From: Locusta migratoria
Taxonomy: Eukaryota; Arthropoda; Insecta; Orthoptera; Acrididae
Length of the DNA stretch: 64,000 bases
Assembly (NCBI GenBank): GCA_026315105.1
Contig: CM048744.1
Location: 315,897,270-315,961,269, forward strand
Direction of reading: 5' to 3'
This document shows positions 1 to 11,879 of the stretch, one piece after another (positions within the stretch are counted from its first letter, which is position 1; every line of letters starts with the position of its first letter). The notes below the pieces were generated by a model. The model saw only the letters and a list, made by a program, of their open reading frames with translations. It was not told where the DNA came from and made no database searches. Position numbers and translations under genes: made by a program.

Positions 1-1511
1 GCCCTCGTCGTCCGCCCAGTTACTTTTGGGTGCCTGTGGAAGGTCGTGGGGAGCTTCCGAAGACAGACTTCCTTCTATTCGTTCTCCAGTTGCCTTGAAT
101 GTCGTTCCTTCTGTCTCATGTTTTCCCGGCACGGGAATGGGGTTCTGTTCCTTAGCTGGAGCCTTTTTTATTTCGGTGGCGTCCTTCTGGTAGAGGCTGC
201 TCCCTATTTCCTTCGCTTTCTGACGCAAAGGGGGGGGGGGCGGTCTCGTTTTCACCTTGGTGTACCAACCTCCGTTTCCTAGTCCTTCTGGGGTAGTTCC
301 TCTTTGACGGGCGTTCTTCATTTACCATGCCAATTTCTGGTTCTTTTACCGGTATCGCTACCTCAGTTGCCGGTTTTTTTCCACCTTTCCGGGTGGGGTC
401 GCCTGAGTCGGCAGAGCTGCAGCAGCTGTCGGAGGTGGTAGGGAAAAAATGTTCAAATATTTGTAAAAACTACGGGGTCACCAGTCCCTAAACTTACAAT
501 CTACTTATGAACTACTTACGAACTAGGACGGCACAAATATCCATGCCCGAGGGGGGATTCGAACCCCCGACCGTAGTGACCGTGCAGACCGTGACTGAAG
601 CGCCTCAGTCTCCTCGGCCACCGCGGCCGGCAGGTAGTAGGGGCTCTGATAAGTCTTCCGGTACGATAGTACGTATATCCTTAGAAATTTCAGTCACCTG
701 CGTCGGCAGAGGTGCAGCAGCTGTCGTAAGTGGATGGGGTTCAGGTACGTCTTCCGGTACGATCGCACTTATATCCATAGATATGTCAGTCTCAGCACCG
801 GCGGTAGCTGCAGGCATTTTCGGGCTCGGATTGGCAGACGGCTGCGCGCAAACTGCGGCCGCGTAAGTGACGGGCAGTGACGTCACAGTCTGGGGTCTGG
901 CGGGCTCGCCTGTCGGCAGTTGCGCCACGCGCCTCTGTATACAGTTAATGCGGACATGTCCTGGCTTGTTACATAAAGAACAAGTACGCGGTTGGTCGTC
1001 ATAGATGACAATACCTCTGTACCCACACACATTAATGTACGACGGGATATGCTGTCGTAACTCAACTTTAAGTTGGTGTACACCATTGAGTACAGGAAAC
1101 TTGTGGGCGCTCGACCACCTCTCTGCAACGTTAGAAAGCACTGTCCCGAACGGTGATATTACTGCATTTATCTGTTCTTCAGTTATTTCGAAAGGAAGCT
1201 CAAATATTCGGATAGTCCGAATGCCAAACCCTGCGTGGGAAACGGTAACATCTCCAACACTCCCTTCAGAATATTTAAATTTTAGCATGCCTCCACAAGA
1301 CTCAACAATTGTCACATAGCTCGGCACTACTAAATTTCACAAAAACTACGCAGGTTACAATCGAAATATGGATACCAATAAGATCGTTTGCTGATAACTT
1401 CACATCTTGTTCCAGCCAATTCTCGATTTCAAAGGAACTCGGTCGCGCGTATCGGTTGTCAAACGTTAATTTCAACGTATCTTTTCTTGTAGGTTGTGCC
1501 ATCACTGACAT
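1..1511 (-). pseudogene. LINE ORF1 (gag-like, CCHC zinc knuckle), frameshifted and SINE-interrupted
   Basis: Nucleic-acid-binding ORF1 protein of a non-LTR retrotransposon, which would coat the element RNA. Reading leftwards, an N-terminal part starts at the ATG at 1511 (MSVMAQPTRKDTLKL...). It changes frame near 1320 and continues as a 240-residue stretch (1327-605). In that stretch an RRM-like region (about residues 38-75) is followed by a zinc knuckle CSLCNKPGHVRINC (C-x2-C-x4-H-x4-C, about residues 116-129), then a Pro/Ala/Thr-rich tail. The tail is cut by a SINE at 444-631 and resumes to position 1 with stop codons and basic residues. RRM-like plus knuckle order is usual for I/Jockey-group ORF1 proteins. 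No RT is attached inside the window, so the clade is not assigned. One frameshift plus the SINE make it a dead copy. Confidence 0.75.
444..631 (-). mobile_element. SINE-A (class II tRNA-like head), inserted in LINE ORF1
   Basis: tRNA-derived SINE. The head (right end, minus strand) has box A GGTGGCCGAG and box B GGTTCGAATCC, then the linker reading ATGGATATTTGTGCCGTCC, then a tail with the hairpin GGGACT...GTCCC. It is flanked by an 11-bp near-perfect duplication: aggtggtaggg (433-443) and aggtagtaggg (632-642). The long variable arm resembles tRNA-Leu/Ser. Pol III transcription and LINE-dependent movement are family knowledge. Confidence 0.88.
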
Positions 1512-1670
1512 CTACTCATAATTCCTCAAAAGCTTACACAATTACAGCACGAAGCTACAGCAAGCGCAAAGACTTACCCACACTTCCTACCGCCAGCGCG
1601 GCCGCCAGCAGACTATGGCCCCTCGGCCACCGCGGCCGAGGCCGTAAGTGTAAGAACCACATACGATGTA

Positions 1671-2049
1671 CAGGGTGTCTCAGCTATCTTGTCCACCCTG
1701 AGCAGCATGGGGTTCTCGCCTGAGTCTCAGGACGTGCGCTAGCCGCGCGTTCGCGTATTTCAAGCGACAATTTCGCGTCATAATATCTCTGGATGTTTAT
1801 TGGAATATTGCGATGCAATCAACGCCATTGTTTATGTGATTTGTCATGATATGGATTGCTGAAGAAACAATATAGGGTGTCCATTAAAAAAAAGAGTGTT
1901 AAAAAACACATTTGCTTTTATTTTAGAATGTTTCCAAATATGTACATTCATGGGCCCCAGCCGTACATTGATACCGGTGAAAGTCGTTTTCCAATAGCTG
2001 TTATAATTCCAGAGATATTTTGGGTGGACAAGATACCTGGGACACCCTG
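1671..2049. mobile_element. MITE with 28-bp TIRs and TA target duplication
   Basis: The left end cagggtgtctcagctatctt and the reverse complement of the right end match over about 28 bp with two mismatches. TA flanks both sides (1669-1670, 2050-2051). The CAGGGTGTC terminus and TA target are typical of Tc1/IS630-group elements. The 379-bp interior has no transposase, so it is a non-autonomous copy. A second gggtgtcca-like terminus at about 1873 may mark an older element inside. Confidence 0.7.
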
Positions 2050-2963
2050 TATAGTTCACGAGATATGACGTCATAAACAATGATATGCGCGAAAAACTGC
2101 TGCATTTTGCGACAATGCTGCTCATTTTTTCCCAAACCACTGGACCGATTTCAACCAAACTTGGTACACACATTCCTTACCGTGAGGTAACAAATGTTGC
2201 ATGGTTAAAAATCACATACGGCACAGGGTTCAAAAGATATTACGTCATAACCAATAGAAATCGCAATGCCATATAATGCGGCGAGACTTTCAAAATACAC
2301 TGTAGGAGAATGACAGTAGTTAGCGACTTGCAACAAATTTTAAACAATATTTCAAACCTTTAATAAAGTTTTTCTCGCTGGCAACCAAAGTAAAATGATG
2401 GAAGGAAAAAAGTTTCTCGCTTACTACTTTTCTGCTGGTTATGGAGTAGAACTACAGCTCTCGGAATGACGTTACAATTTATAATTTGAACACTACAAAT
2501 TGTAGCGACAGGAAGGCGATTTTACACATATATAGTTCAATATACATCTAAATTGTATCACATTCCAATACGTAGTTCATGAGATATGAACACATAAATA
2601 GTAACATGGACTGTACATGGACTAAAACTACGGCTTTCGGTACTACGTTACAATTTATAATTTCTACACTATAAATTGTAGGCGCAGGAAATCTTACAGA
2701 CAGTATACACTCATATAGTTGAGTGTAATTTCTAAATTGTATCACAGTACGTCACGTAGTTGATGAGATATGACCACATAAACAGTAAAGTTCATGGAAA
2801 ACCGCCCCACCACGCACCAGGTTATAATCTATTACTTCTTTATTATCAATTGTATTCCCAAGAGATTTTACTTATATATAGCCCTCATACAAATGAATAT
2901 AAACTTCAAAATGGCAAGAATAAATAAATAAATACTCGGACAGCAACGGGTTTTTCAGCTAGT
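2050..2963 (+). repeat. AT-rich repeat with about 184-bp internal tandem repeats and a Helitron-like 3' end
   Basis: The phrase gagatatga..cataaa recurs at about 2060, 2580 and 2765. The segments at roughly 2448-2625 and 2630-2806 align with each other over about 184 bp, so this is a diverged tandem repeat. The right end is a short GC hairpin followed by tttttcagctag (ending 2962) and a T. CTAG preceded by a hairpin is the Helitron 3' signature. I could not find the 5' TC end, so the left boundary is arbitrary. Confidence 0.45.
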
Positions 2964-3215
2964 GCGGAAATAAATATTAGACACAAGACGACTCCATCTC
3001 GACCGACCTGCAGAGCGACCACACTAATAATGTTATAAATAATGCAGGAAACAGCTTTGGTCGCATGAAATGTTTATTGTTTGAGCAACGAACTTGAATT
3101 TCATAGTTTTTATAACTGAAAAACCTTCAGCCGTTACTTTTGAATTATAATGACTAGTTTCGAGAATACACAATTCTCTTCTTCAGACCCTTCAAGAATC
3201 CACGCTGTAATACAT

Positions 3216-3513
3216 CCTAGCCTGCCATTGCGTGTGTTGCGTACCAACCTATCACTTCAAGATGGCCGGCCGCGGTGGCCGAGGGGACTGAGGCGCTTCA
3301 GTCACGGTCTGTACGGCCACTACGGTCGGGGATTCGAATCCCCCCTCGGGCATGGATATTTGTGCCGTCCTAGTTCGTAAGTAGTTCATAAGTAGTTTGT
3401 AGCTTTAGGGACTGATAACCCCGTAGTTAAGTCCCATAGACTTTACAAACATTTCATTTCATGTAGCCGGATACATCTTGAAGTGACAGTTTGGTACGCA
3501 ATACACACCTAGG
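3216..3513. repeat. Foldback (inverted repeat) element with a SINE at its apex
   Basis: The left arm (about 3216-3264) and right arm (about 3474-3513) are inverted copies: both read gcgtaccaa..tcacttcaag on opposite strands. The spacer between them is almost entirely a SINE-A. Before the SINE arrived the unit was a near-perfect hairpin of about 40-bp arms. Confidence 0.7.
3265..3463 (+). mobile_element. SINE-A, near full length
   Basis: Complete tRNA-like head (gccggccgcggtggccgag at the start, box B gattcgaatcc), linker and tail ending acaaacatttcattt. It sits between two arms of a foldback; the target duplication is not clear. Confidence 0.85.
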
Positions 3514-4100
3514 TTCTCTTGTAACAGACCTTGGTTCACGATCACAGAGCCTGGCATTGCTTTCATGTTTTTAATCAAGACTTGATGCCTAGTGATGTCT
3601 TATTTATTTTTATTGTGTGACATGCATGACAGTATGCATAAGGAGGCTTATAATGCATCCTTTTAATCAGTCTGTTTACTTCTCTTTCGTGAAGATGGTT
3701 TATAACCGAAACCGGTAGAAGTTTGAAAAATAGTAAACAGCTGATGGTTTACAGCATGCATTTTCTCAAATATCTTACGTCTATTGAACCACATCTCAAT
3801 AAATATTTTAACTATTTTGTGTGAGTCCCAAAGATTTTTGTGCATGTTGTGTTAACTTTTATTTGTATACAAACAAGGACTTTACAGATTTTAACAATCT
3901 TTATAACATTTTTGCCTTGAAAATAGGATAAAATAAAATAAAAATTGTTTCTGATGAAATAGTTCATCTAAACCGTCAAAAAACTAGCGACCTAGGCCGA
4001 AGTAAGTGTGTTTCATATAAATTTTGATCGCTATCGATAGGCATAATATGCCACTTAACCATAAAATTGGAAAACTGTTTTTTCCCCCGTGTGTTGTTTT
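3514..4100. other. Unassigned AT-rich sequence
   Basis: No repeat family, ORF or structure recognised. Confidence 0.5.
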
Positions 4101-5342
4101 TCTACATCTACATCTACATGGGATACTCTGCAAATCACATTTAAGTGTCTGGCAGAGGGTTCATCGAACCACCATTATACTATTTATCTCCCATTCCATT
4201 CTCGAATAGCGCGCGGGAAGAAAGAACACCTGAATCTCGCCGTTCGAGCTCTGAATTCTCGTATTTTATTCTGATGATCATTTCTACCTTTGTAAGTGAG
4301 AGTCAACAACATATATTCGCGTTCTGAGGAGAATGTTGGCGATTTGAGTTTCTTAAGTAGCCCACGCCGTAACTATAAGCGCCATTGTTGTAATGATTCC
4401 CATCCCAGATCCTGTATAATTTCCGTAACGCTGTCTCCTCTGTATCGTGACAATACGAAACGAGCTAGCCTTCTCTGGACTCTTTCGATGTCCTCCGTCA
4501 AACCCACCTGATAAAGATACCATACTGGGCAGCAACACTCCAAAAATGGACGGACAAGCGTAGTGTAGGAAGTTTCTTTTGTAGTTCTGTTGCATGTTAT
4601 AAGGGTTTTGCGAATAAAACGCAGTCTCTGGTTCGCCTTTCCCACGACATTATCTACGTGTTCTTTCCAATTTAAGTCTGAAGTAACAGTAATTCCTAGG
4701 TAGTTTGTGGAGTTTACGGCCTCCACTTTTGATTGATTTATCTTGTAAACAAAGTTTAACGGATTTATTTTCGCACTTATGTGGACGACTTCTCGCTTCT
4801 CAATATTTAGAGTCAATTGTCAATATTTACACTACACTGATATCTTATTCAAATCGTTTTGCAGTTGGTTTTGATCTACAAATGACTTTACTTGGCGGTA
4901 AATGCCGGTGTCATCTGCAAACAACCTAAGAGAGCTACTTAGATATTCCCCTAAATCGTTTATGTAAATAAGGAACAGCAGAGGACCAAAAACACAACCC
5001 TGTGGAACGCCCGATATCACCTTTGTTTTAGTCGATGCCTTACCATCAATTACTACGAACTGTGTGCTCTGTGACAGAAATCCCCTATCCAATCGCAAAT
5101 TTGGGGCGATATACCATAACCAAGCAATTTGATTAAAAGCCGTTTGTGAGGTACGGTGTCGAAAGCATTCTGCAAATCAAGAAATACGGAATCGATTTGC
5201 CAACCCTTGTCGATAGCACCCATCACTTCGTGTGAATAAACTGTTTCGCATGATCCGTGTTGGCCTTGGGTCAATAGATCGTTCTGTTCGAGATAATAAT
5301 ATATAAACACAAGATATGTTCCAAAACCCTGCTGCAAACTGA
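4101..5342 (-). pseudogene. CR1-like LINE, 5'-truncated 3' half of reverse transcriptase
   Basis: Non-LTR retrotransposon copy on the minus strand. Its 3' end lies at the left and carries the tail repeat (minus-strand ATGTAG units). From the right, the protein shows LDLQNAFDTVPHKRLL (RT motif A region), SGVPQGCVFGPLLF (motif B), LRLFADDTG (catalytic ADD, motif C), then NYLGITVTSDLNWKEHV and a C-terminal LVRPFLECCCPVWY...VQRRLARFVLSRY. At least two frameshifts separate the pieces, and everything upstream of the RT core is missing. 5' truncation is the normal result of target-primed reverse transcription. Relatives lie at 32105-34452, 36412-38348 and 17818-18458. Confidence 0.85.
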
Positions 5343-5786
5343 CTGTATTGAGTGAGCCGTGTCCACAGCTCCGTTCGGCTTTACTCGCGGTTTCTGCCGC
5401 ATGAGGCGCTCACCGTTTGACGAAACGGCCGTCCGCCTCCTGGAAGACCTGGTGGCCTCTGCAGGGCCGCGCAGCTCTTGGCCGCTCAGCCATCAGCTCG
5501 AACCTCCCAGCTCCCGCAGACAGTTTGTCTATTGAAAAGGTGCAGTTCGCCGCCGCAGTGGCGCCCGCCTCGGGTTTCCCGGCCAGCAGTCGGCCGTTTG
5601 CACAGGCATTCAGGCACCCACGGAGCGGGAGCAGGTGCCAACGCCAATCACCCGCGCTACGGCCGTTGAGGTGTCTCGCAGCGCTTCCGTGCAGGACTGT
5701 GAGGGAGTCCGGAACAATGGCGCATTTTCGAACGATGCAGGTCTCAGTCACCGGAGTCCACATTGTCTCCCCTTTCCTTGTGTTCC
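5343..5786. other. GC-rich segment, unassigned
   Basis: A 400-bp GC-rich block between LINE fragments. It is open for about 140 codons on both strands, but the translations match nothing I know and look like composition effects. It could be a LINE 5' region, since a LINE endonuclease-like piece follows directly. Confidence 0.4.
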
Positions 5787-5860
5787 CAACGCTTTCTCTG
5801 AAAACTATTACGAGCAATTTGTTCATGATCGCAGTAGAATACTAAATAGTTACGTAAAAA
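5787..5860 (+). pseudogene. Short CR1-like LINE endonuclease-region fragment
   Basis: The frame reads NAFSENYYEQFVHDRSRIL. It matches by eye NAFSENYFEQLVHEPTRIV in the CR1-like copy at 34300-34400 (minus), in the C-terminal part of the endonuclease domain. No other part of the element is attached. Confidence 0.6.
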
Positions 5861-6076
5861 CAGCATCAAAACAGAGCCACGTATTGGTGAACACAGAGGT
5901 GAGACCTGTTACGATCTACGCAGAGATCATCAGACTTAATTCGTCTCAACGTTGGTGCCGAGTCGATGTGCGCACCACTGTGTGATGGAATCTGCGTAGA
6001 TCAAATCCGGTCACCTTGTTATAAATAAATCGTAAAAACATTTTGCTAAACCGTCTCATTTCGAAAAGAATTATCC

Positions 6077-6078
<2 letters not shown>

Positions 6079-6136
<58 letters not shown>
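6079..6136 (+). repeat. Poly(A) tract, 58 A
   Basis: Uninterrupted run of 58 A. The preceding 150 bp share phrases (gcgtagatc, ccggtcacc, ataaataaat) with the repeat at 18600-18740. It may be the tail of a retroposed copy, or simple expansion. Confidence 0.8.
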
Positions 6137-6138
<2 letters not shown>

Positions 6139-6594
6139 TTCGCTTAAAGTTTTCCTAAGTGAGAGTCTCCAGTCTTTCAAAACTATAAATGTAAGTGAGG
6201 TTCAGATACCGCTTGCTTACAAAGAAATAGTATCGATAGCAATTGAAAGATTTATATCAAACAAGCTAATAAAATAAGCGGTTGACCCCCGAGGTACACA
6301 AGTGAGGTTAGGTCACAACAGGCAAAGGAAACAGCATGCCAAATAGAAACTGACAGCAAATACCCAACACTAGCTCCACATTTGGTAGAAAATAAAGAAA
6401 TGTTAGTCATACGTAAAAAACGTCACCTTCACTAGGGGATACATATGGTGGTGCCACTGACGACATTGTTGCTAAAGCAGAATCTCTGACAAATGGAAAC
6501 TAATCATATACTGCATATTCGAATTTAGAACAGCAAGGGTAATTTAGATGGAGATATGGTCGGAGTAGCGAGGCAACTAAAATCACAAGAGCTA

Positions 6595-7245
6595 GTTTTC
6601 CGGTCCAGATTACACCAGATCCATACCCAAAGAGTGGAAAGTTGCAATTTGCAGAGGTTTCTAGTGTTCAAGATAGCCAACTAAAGTTATCCACAAAATT
6701 GCAGACCTACATCACTGACTTCTGTTTGCAGTAGCATTTTGGAACATATACTTTCCTCAAACAATTATCAACTACCTCTAAGAGAAACGACCTACTGATC
6801 CACAGCCGACATGAATTTAGGAAGTATTGCTCTTGTTAAACATAGCTGTATAATGACGTGAAGTGATGAGTACTATCGATAAGGAATCCCAAATCGGTTC
6901 CACATTTCGGGATATTCGGAAGGCTTTTGACACTGTGTTTCACAAGCGGTTTCTCATCAAATTCCGTGCTTATGGAATATCGCCATAGATGTGAGACTGC
7001 ATTCGTGACATACCCAAGAGGCAGAGTACTGGCAGAGATGAAGTTGTGTGGGAGAGCCGTGAGTCGTGTCGGAATAGCTCAGTGGTTGAGCGGTTGTTCG
7101 CGAAAGGCTTAGGTCCCAGGTTCGAGTCCCGGTTCCGGCACCCACTTTTAATGTTTTAAACTGCCAGGAAGATTTATTATGAAAGCAGTTGGACGAACCC
7201 TGTGCTGTGCACTTAAATGAGTTTTGCAGAGTAAATATGTACTTG
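6595..7245 (+). pseudogene. Degenerate CR1-like LINE with internal tRNA-like insertion
   Basis: Translations in shifting frames give NCRPTSLTSVCSSILEHIL (RT) and, on the DNA level, gatattcggaaggcttttgacactgt, the motif-A region of the CR1-like family. The copy then meets a tRNA-like repeat (about 7015-7185). It ends with the CR1-like 3' terminus (gcacttaaatgagttttgcagag, 7221 on). It carries many stops and a large deletion between RT motif A and the 3' end. Confidence 0.65.
7015..7185 (+). mobile_element. tRNA-like repeat (SINE-D) fragment
   Basis: Part of the 300-bp family at 16240-17244: gtactggcagagatgaagttg, then a tRNA-like head with box A (atagctcagtggttgag) and box B (gttcgagtcccgg), ending ctgccaggaag. 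Inserted in the CR1-like remnant. Confidence 0.75.
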
Positions 7246-7934
7246 TGAATGCATATTCGGTTTAAGAGAAATTTCATTCCATTGAAGTTTAAAGCACTAA
7301 TAATTTTGCTGTCATATTTGAATGTATTAATCATTTTGATCAAGACACAAAGGAATGAACGCCAATGCATGTCAGTGAGATCAAGTGAGAAAACATGAAT
7401 AATTTCTTCCAAAATGGGATTCGAACCCGGCTCTCTCAAAACGCAGCTGCAATGATCGCTCACCACAATGGTATGTACTGGCCGAACACGCCTTCGTCAA
7501 TCCAAATACTCAACTTACCTACACGGTACTAACGTACTGCCTGTCCATTATCCTAGTTCCCCACGCCGTTTCCCCGACAGCTTAAGATTTGCGCATGGTG
7601 AGTACAACAGGAACTGAAGCTATCAGTGGCTATGAATGTGCTGTCTGTTCTTTCGGAGGATCATTAAAAGAGGCACTAAGTAACTAATCTGGAAAAGTAA
7701 TTTCAGGTAATTGAGTCTGAGGGGACACGTGGGTAGGGTATTCCATGAAGGTGTGGTGACCACTGTGTTCAGATGGTGGAGTCGTCAGCGAATCTAGCTG
7801 GTGAGCAATACTCGCGGGCACTAATTTTATGTAATTCCCTGCACAATGGTAGTTAATGTTATTAATATTCCCTTAACTGTGGCTCTAGAATAAAAGTGAA
7901 GACTGTTCTTTCGGTTACGCACAGACAACACGTA
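7246..7934. other. Unassigned sequence
   Basis: Nothing recognised except an isolated box-B-like gggattcgaaccc (about 7421, minus) that may be a decayed tRNA-derived element. Confidence 0.4.
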
Positions 7935-8827
7935 GGGTGTTTCCGTAAGAGCGTGCAAGTATTGAACAGGACAAAGGAACTACTCGTCTGAGTAACTTTA
8001 GGAGGGAAACCTAGGATCCAAGAAACCATCTGACATAAAAGGAATGTCATCACATCACTGTGTACTTTCTTTATTTACATGAGTTACATTTAACTGAGAA
8101 TACCACCACTGTCACGATGAACGTACCATTTGCTACGTACCTTACAAAATGTGCTGAAACGCAAACATAAACCTCAAAGCTCGCCTGACCTCAGTGAACA
8201 CTACTCTGATGCTCAGAGACAAATATCGCTGATGTGTTTGGTATCACATCACAAGCAGCTATAATTCTAGCAGCTAATTACATTTCCGCATCCATTGGCG
8301 TCTCATACAAAACTGACTGTAGATCCCTCTATGGGAACTAATCGAGCGGATTGAGGTAAGATGATCTCGCAGGCCACGGAACAGAACAAGACGAATATCA
8401 GCAAGTTCTGCGAAACTGTGTCGTTACCGTTCAATCGTATTACGCTGTACTTCTCTGAACAGCAGTGAGTAATGAATGGCACGGTCTTTGATCCATAGCA
8501 CGTACTGTCATGGAACGATGTAAATGCGATACAACAGAGCAACCTTATGGTGTAGAGTAAGAAAGCAAAATCTACATTGCTTAGTACTCAGGTTATTCCT
8601 CCATGTTTTCTTGCTGGAAATCAATAATGTGCATTTAAGTGAATTCAGTACGGGTAAAGAGGTGCGCACGATATTACTCTGACACTATATCGTGGCAGTC
8701 GACTGCGCGCGCGTAGACAAATGAAGACTATTAAATTACCACTTTACAAGTGGTAAAACCGCCTCCGCCAGAATCGTTCGCTTTAAGAAAGAAAGTCTTG
8801 AATTTTGTGAAATGATTTGTCTTCTTA

Positions 8828-8860
<33 letters not shown>

Positions 8861-9098
8861 GAATCCCTGTTTATTTTCCTTATTTGTTTCCGGTTGCTGC
8901 TGAGTACCACGATACAGTGTGTAAGCTATAGTTGAAAATAACTAGGAAAACATTGACGCGTGAGAAAGCGGGAGACAAGGTTACTTCCACATCTCCTCAA
9001 GTTGGCTTCTGAGACTCCAGATTTCCTACTTCAAACTGGTCAGCAGTCTATTACCTATGTCCTGTTAAATTCTGGCATACTCTTACGGAAATACCCTG
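7935..9098. mobile_element. Degenerate DNA transposon with inverted ends of about 100 bp
   Basis: The left end gggtgtttccgtaagagcgt and the reverse complement of the right end (gggtatttccgtaagagtat) match. The similarity continues inward for about 100 bp at lower identity (gaacaggacaaagg against taacaggacatagg). TA flanks the termini. The interior holds no transposase I can recognise and includes an (AAT)n at about 8828-8860, so this is a non-autonomous or decayed copy. Confidence 0.6.
8828..8860 (+). repeat. (AAT)n microsatellite
   Basis: About ten consecutive aat units. Confidence 0.9.
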
Positions 9099-10552
9099 TA
9101 TACAATCCACTTTATTGCACGTGATCCTACAGGATCACAATGTTTCTAGACCGAAGTTTTCGCTTTTCAGCGAAGTTTGTGTACATATGAAGTTTCCTTG
9201 GTGGCTTTTACTAAGCCACGGGTGCGCAATATCGATTCTACTATGAGTTCTAGTCTTGCAACGAACGCAGGATAACTTTATTGAAGTGTACAACATAGGA
9301 GACGAGCTATCTTCGGAAGATGAGCTGTGAAAATAAGAATGGGTCATCTCAGTCGGAAGAGCACTTGCCCCACTGAAAGTAGTCTAGAAAAATTTGTGGT
9401 GGTGGTGTTAAATGAAAATCCATTTTAATGTGTTCGTCTCTCTGACTGCGTGTATGAATGAACATTGACTGACTGGCAGACAGAAACAATAAAATAAATT
9501 TCTGGTTCATCTACACATTAAATTCGTCGTTCAAATGGTCTGCGAAGGTCGTTTCAGGAGTGTGTGTACTGTGTATGTGTAACTAGTCCTGATCGATTCA
9601 CAAAAAATTAATTTCCAATCGAAAGCTAAACAAATAAAATTCATATTAAATTCCTAGTATTGTGTTGCCCCTTACAATTATGTCATGCAACAAAGATAAA
9701 CTGACTGTGTAGGAGCTGATCACCAGATAAATTTTCCTAATTAAATTTCATTTAAATGTTATCTGTTAAAAATATTTGATTTACTGTTGGCCCTTAAATT
9801 TAGTGACTGTTATAAAACTGAGAATTACTTTGTATATTAATTGATCATGTGATAACATATTTTCATAAATTAAATTTCTGTTGAGTGCTTGAATGAAAAC
9901 CGAGGAAGATGCTTGGGATATGCGATACTGCCACAAAAAATTCTCTTTCTGCAAAACAATGGAATTTGTCGACCTGGTTTTTTTCTCAGATTTTCGTGAT
10001 CAGGTAGAAATAACGTAACTGACACAAGAAAGTTGCTTTTACGATTTTCTGTGTTTTTGAATGAACTTGTATTAACGTTAACATAATCTAATTCTTTGTA
10101 TCATATTCTGTTTTAAAACATTGACTGTCATTCTTGGAAGAACAGTAATAAAACAAGTCACTTGATTGTTATCACACAACCATATTGACATAAGTAATTT
10201 TCTCTATTACAAGATAAAATACTGATCATGAAAAATGAATATTGTGTTGTGAAAATACCCTAAAAATGACGGTCTGCAAAAATCTATAAGCACATAAGTT
10301 ACAAGAGATTCTTACTTCTGTTCCCGAAACTTTTTCAGTTCATAAAAATTACTTCGCGATCGTAATCAGTTTCCTCAAAATTCCCATCGCGTTTTGAAAT
10401 TAAACACACTAATCGCTGTTATTACTCGACTGCAACTGCTGCGAATAATTGGGCTGCGCCAGCGAAGGGCGGAAAAAGCAAAGATTTTTTTCAGACAGAC
10501 AATTCAGTAGTATCGTAACCAGCGTTTATGTTGTGCACAGAAAAGAAAACTG
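9099..10552. other. Unassigned AT-rich sequence
   Basis: No coding potential or repeat recognised, apart from a short tRNA-head-like phrase at about 9346-9385 (ctcagtcggaagagcacttgcc). Confidence 0.5.
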
Positions 10553-10603
10553 AGTTCGAGTCTTGTTCTGACAAAAACTTTTAACCTGCCAGGAAGAGTC
10601 ACC
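10553..10603 (+). mobile_element. 3' remnant of the tRNA-like repeat (SINE-D)
   Basis: gttcgagtcttgttctgac followed by acttttaacctgccaggaag matches the box B to tail segment of the 300-bp tRNA-like family. Confidence 0.6.
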
Positions 10604-10719
10604 CTCATGTGGGCGGGGGGGGGAGTTAGAAAATAAGTTACCCCTGTCGATTGTGGGCAGAGTTGCGTATGAAACGGAGTGGGAGGAGGGAAGAAGGAGG
10701 CATTAAAAGTGAGACGTAT

Positions 10720-11030
10720 CTTTATTTTTCTACATAATTTCTAAGTACATTGAGGAATTTGTCAAAGCGCTTTATAAGCTTCAAAGAGCCGACCAGGAAA
10801 AAAATCATGGTGTTGCATAAAGAAGAAGCGTTGAACGACTGTGGGCGAAAGACGACACAGCAGGCGAACGCGCATATGGAAAACGGCGACACACCGTTAT
10901 GTAGAGGTCGGCCATAAATCTGTGGATGGGTTCTAAAAGGGCGAATGTCCAAAATCTTAGTTTTACGGTATAAGCTTCTGAATATTTTCTGTAATTTTCT
11001 GAAAAATATTAACAGTAGATTTACAAACAT
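10720..11030 (-). pseudogene. Possible mariner transposase C-terminal remnant
   Basis: The minus frame ends FFLVGSLKLIKRFDKFLNVLRNYVEK then a stop. That is close in shape to mariner-family C termini, which end in ...YVEK; the intact-length mariner at 36243 ends DYVEK. The upstream DDE part is not recognisable. Confidence 0.35.
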
Positions 11031-11879
11031 TTGAACATGAGCTAGTTGAAGCGTTTGATTTGAATGTAATCATAATGGAGTTCGCTGGTGCCAAAGTAAG
11101 AAAAATATGTTTCATAATGGTTTTCATTAATTTTAGGTTCGATTTATTTATGTATGTCATACGTTTTCAGTCATTGGGATGGAGTCGATTTGTTGCAGGG
11201 TATGCGTCCATTTGTTTTGTCTAATGGCGAAATACGTTCACAAGTATCATCTGCCTTTTCAAACTGATTTTTGGAAGTTACACGGGATATAGTTTTTTTA
11301 TTATTGTTGCCTTAGAGGCTGTTGATTCGCTTAACGTTGTTATGGATATTATCAGTAGCAACATTGGATTATATCTAATACAAATATTTATCTTTAGCTC
11401 TCCTCCTCCTCTATCAGTGCGCAATGATTTCGTTCCTTTGTGCGGCGACGAATATGTGCCGCTTGTGTAAATAAACGTATGTATGCAAATTACTGTCACG
11501 GAACCTGTGTTTTACACAACAGTTAATTGATAAGACGCTTCCTCCCTGCTCAAGAAACTAAAAAAAAAAAAAAATGAACAGCTTTATGCTCCGTCAGTGA
11601 CAAACTTAGTTGACATATTAATTTTGGAGTTACGGCTTAAATGTATTGCTCTGGAAACCTAATACGGTAGCTGCTTTGATCTTAAAGACATACTAATGAC
11701 AAAGAGACACATGAGTGCAATATGTGAAAATAGGACGTCATATATCATATCTTGAAAACTGTTGACTATGTCGGAAAGTGCGAGGTGGAGCGACGCTTGA
11801 TTTTTTGCACAGGACGACAACATTCGTGGAACAAGCTCAAGGTATACATCAAAAACTCATCCAGAGCTTCGGGCTGCCT
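11031..11879. other. Unassigned sequence
   Basis: AT-rich, with a short poly(A) near 11560. No family recognised. Confidence 0.45.

Noticed and set aside
1615..1645. SINE-A head fragment (cctcggccaccgcggcc)
   Set aside because: Only about 20 bp matches; box B, linker and tail absent, so it may be chance or a palindromic GC patch.
5410..5845. 138- and 142-codon ORFs on opposite strands
   Set aside because: Mirror-image open frames in GC-rich DNA with no recognisable protein.
9346..9385. tRNA-like phrase ctcagtcggaagagcacttgcc
   Set aside because: Box A only; no box B or tail follows.
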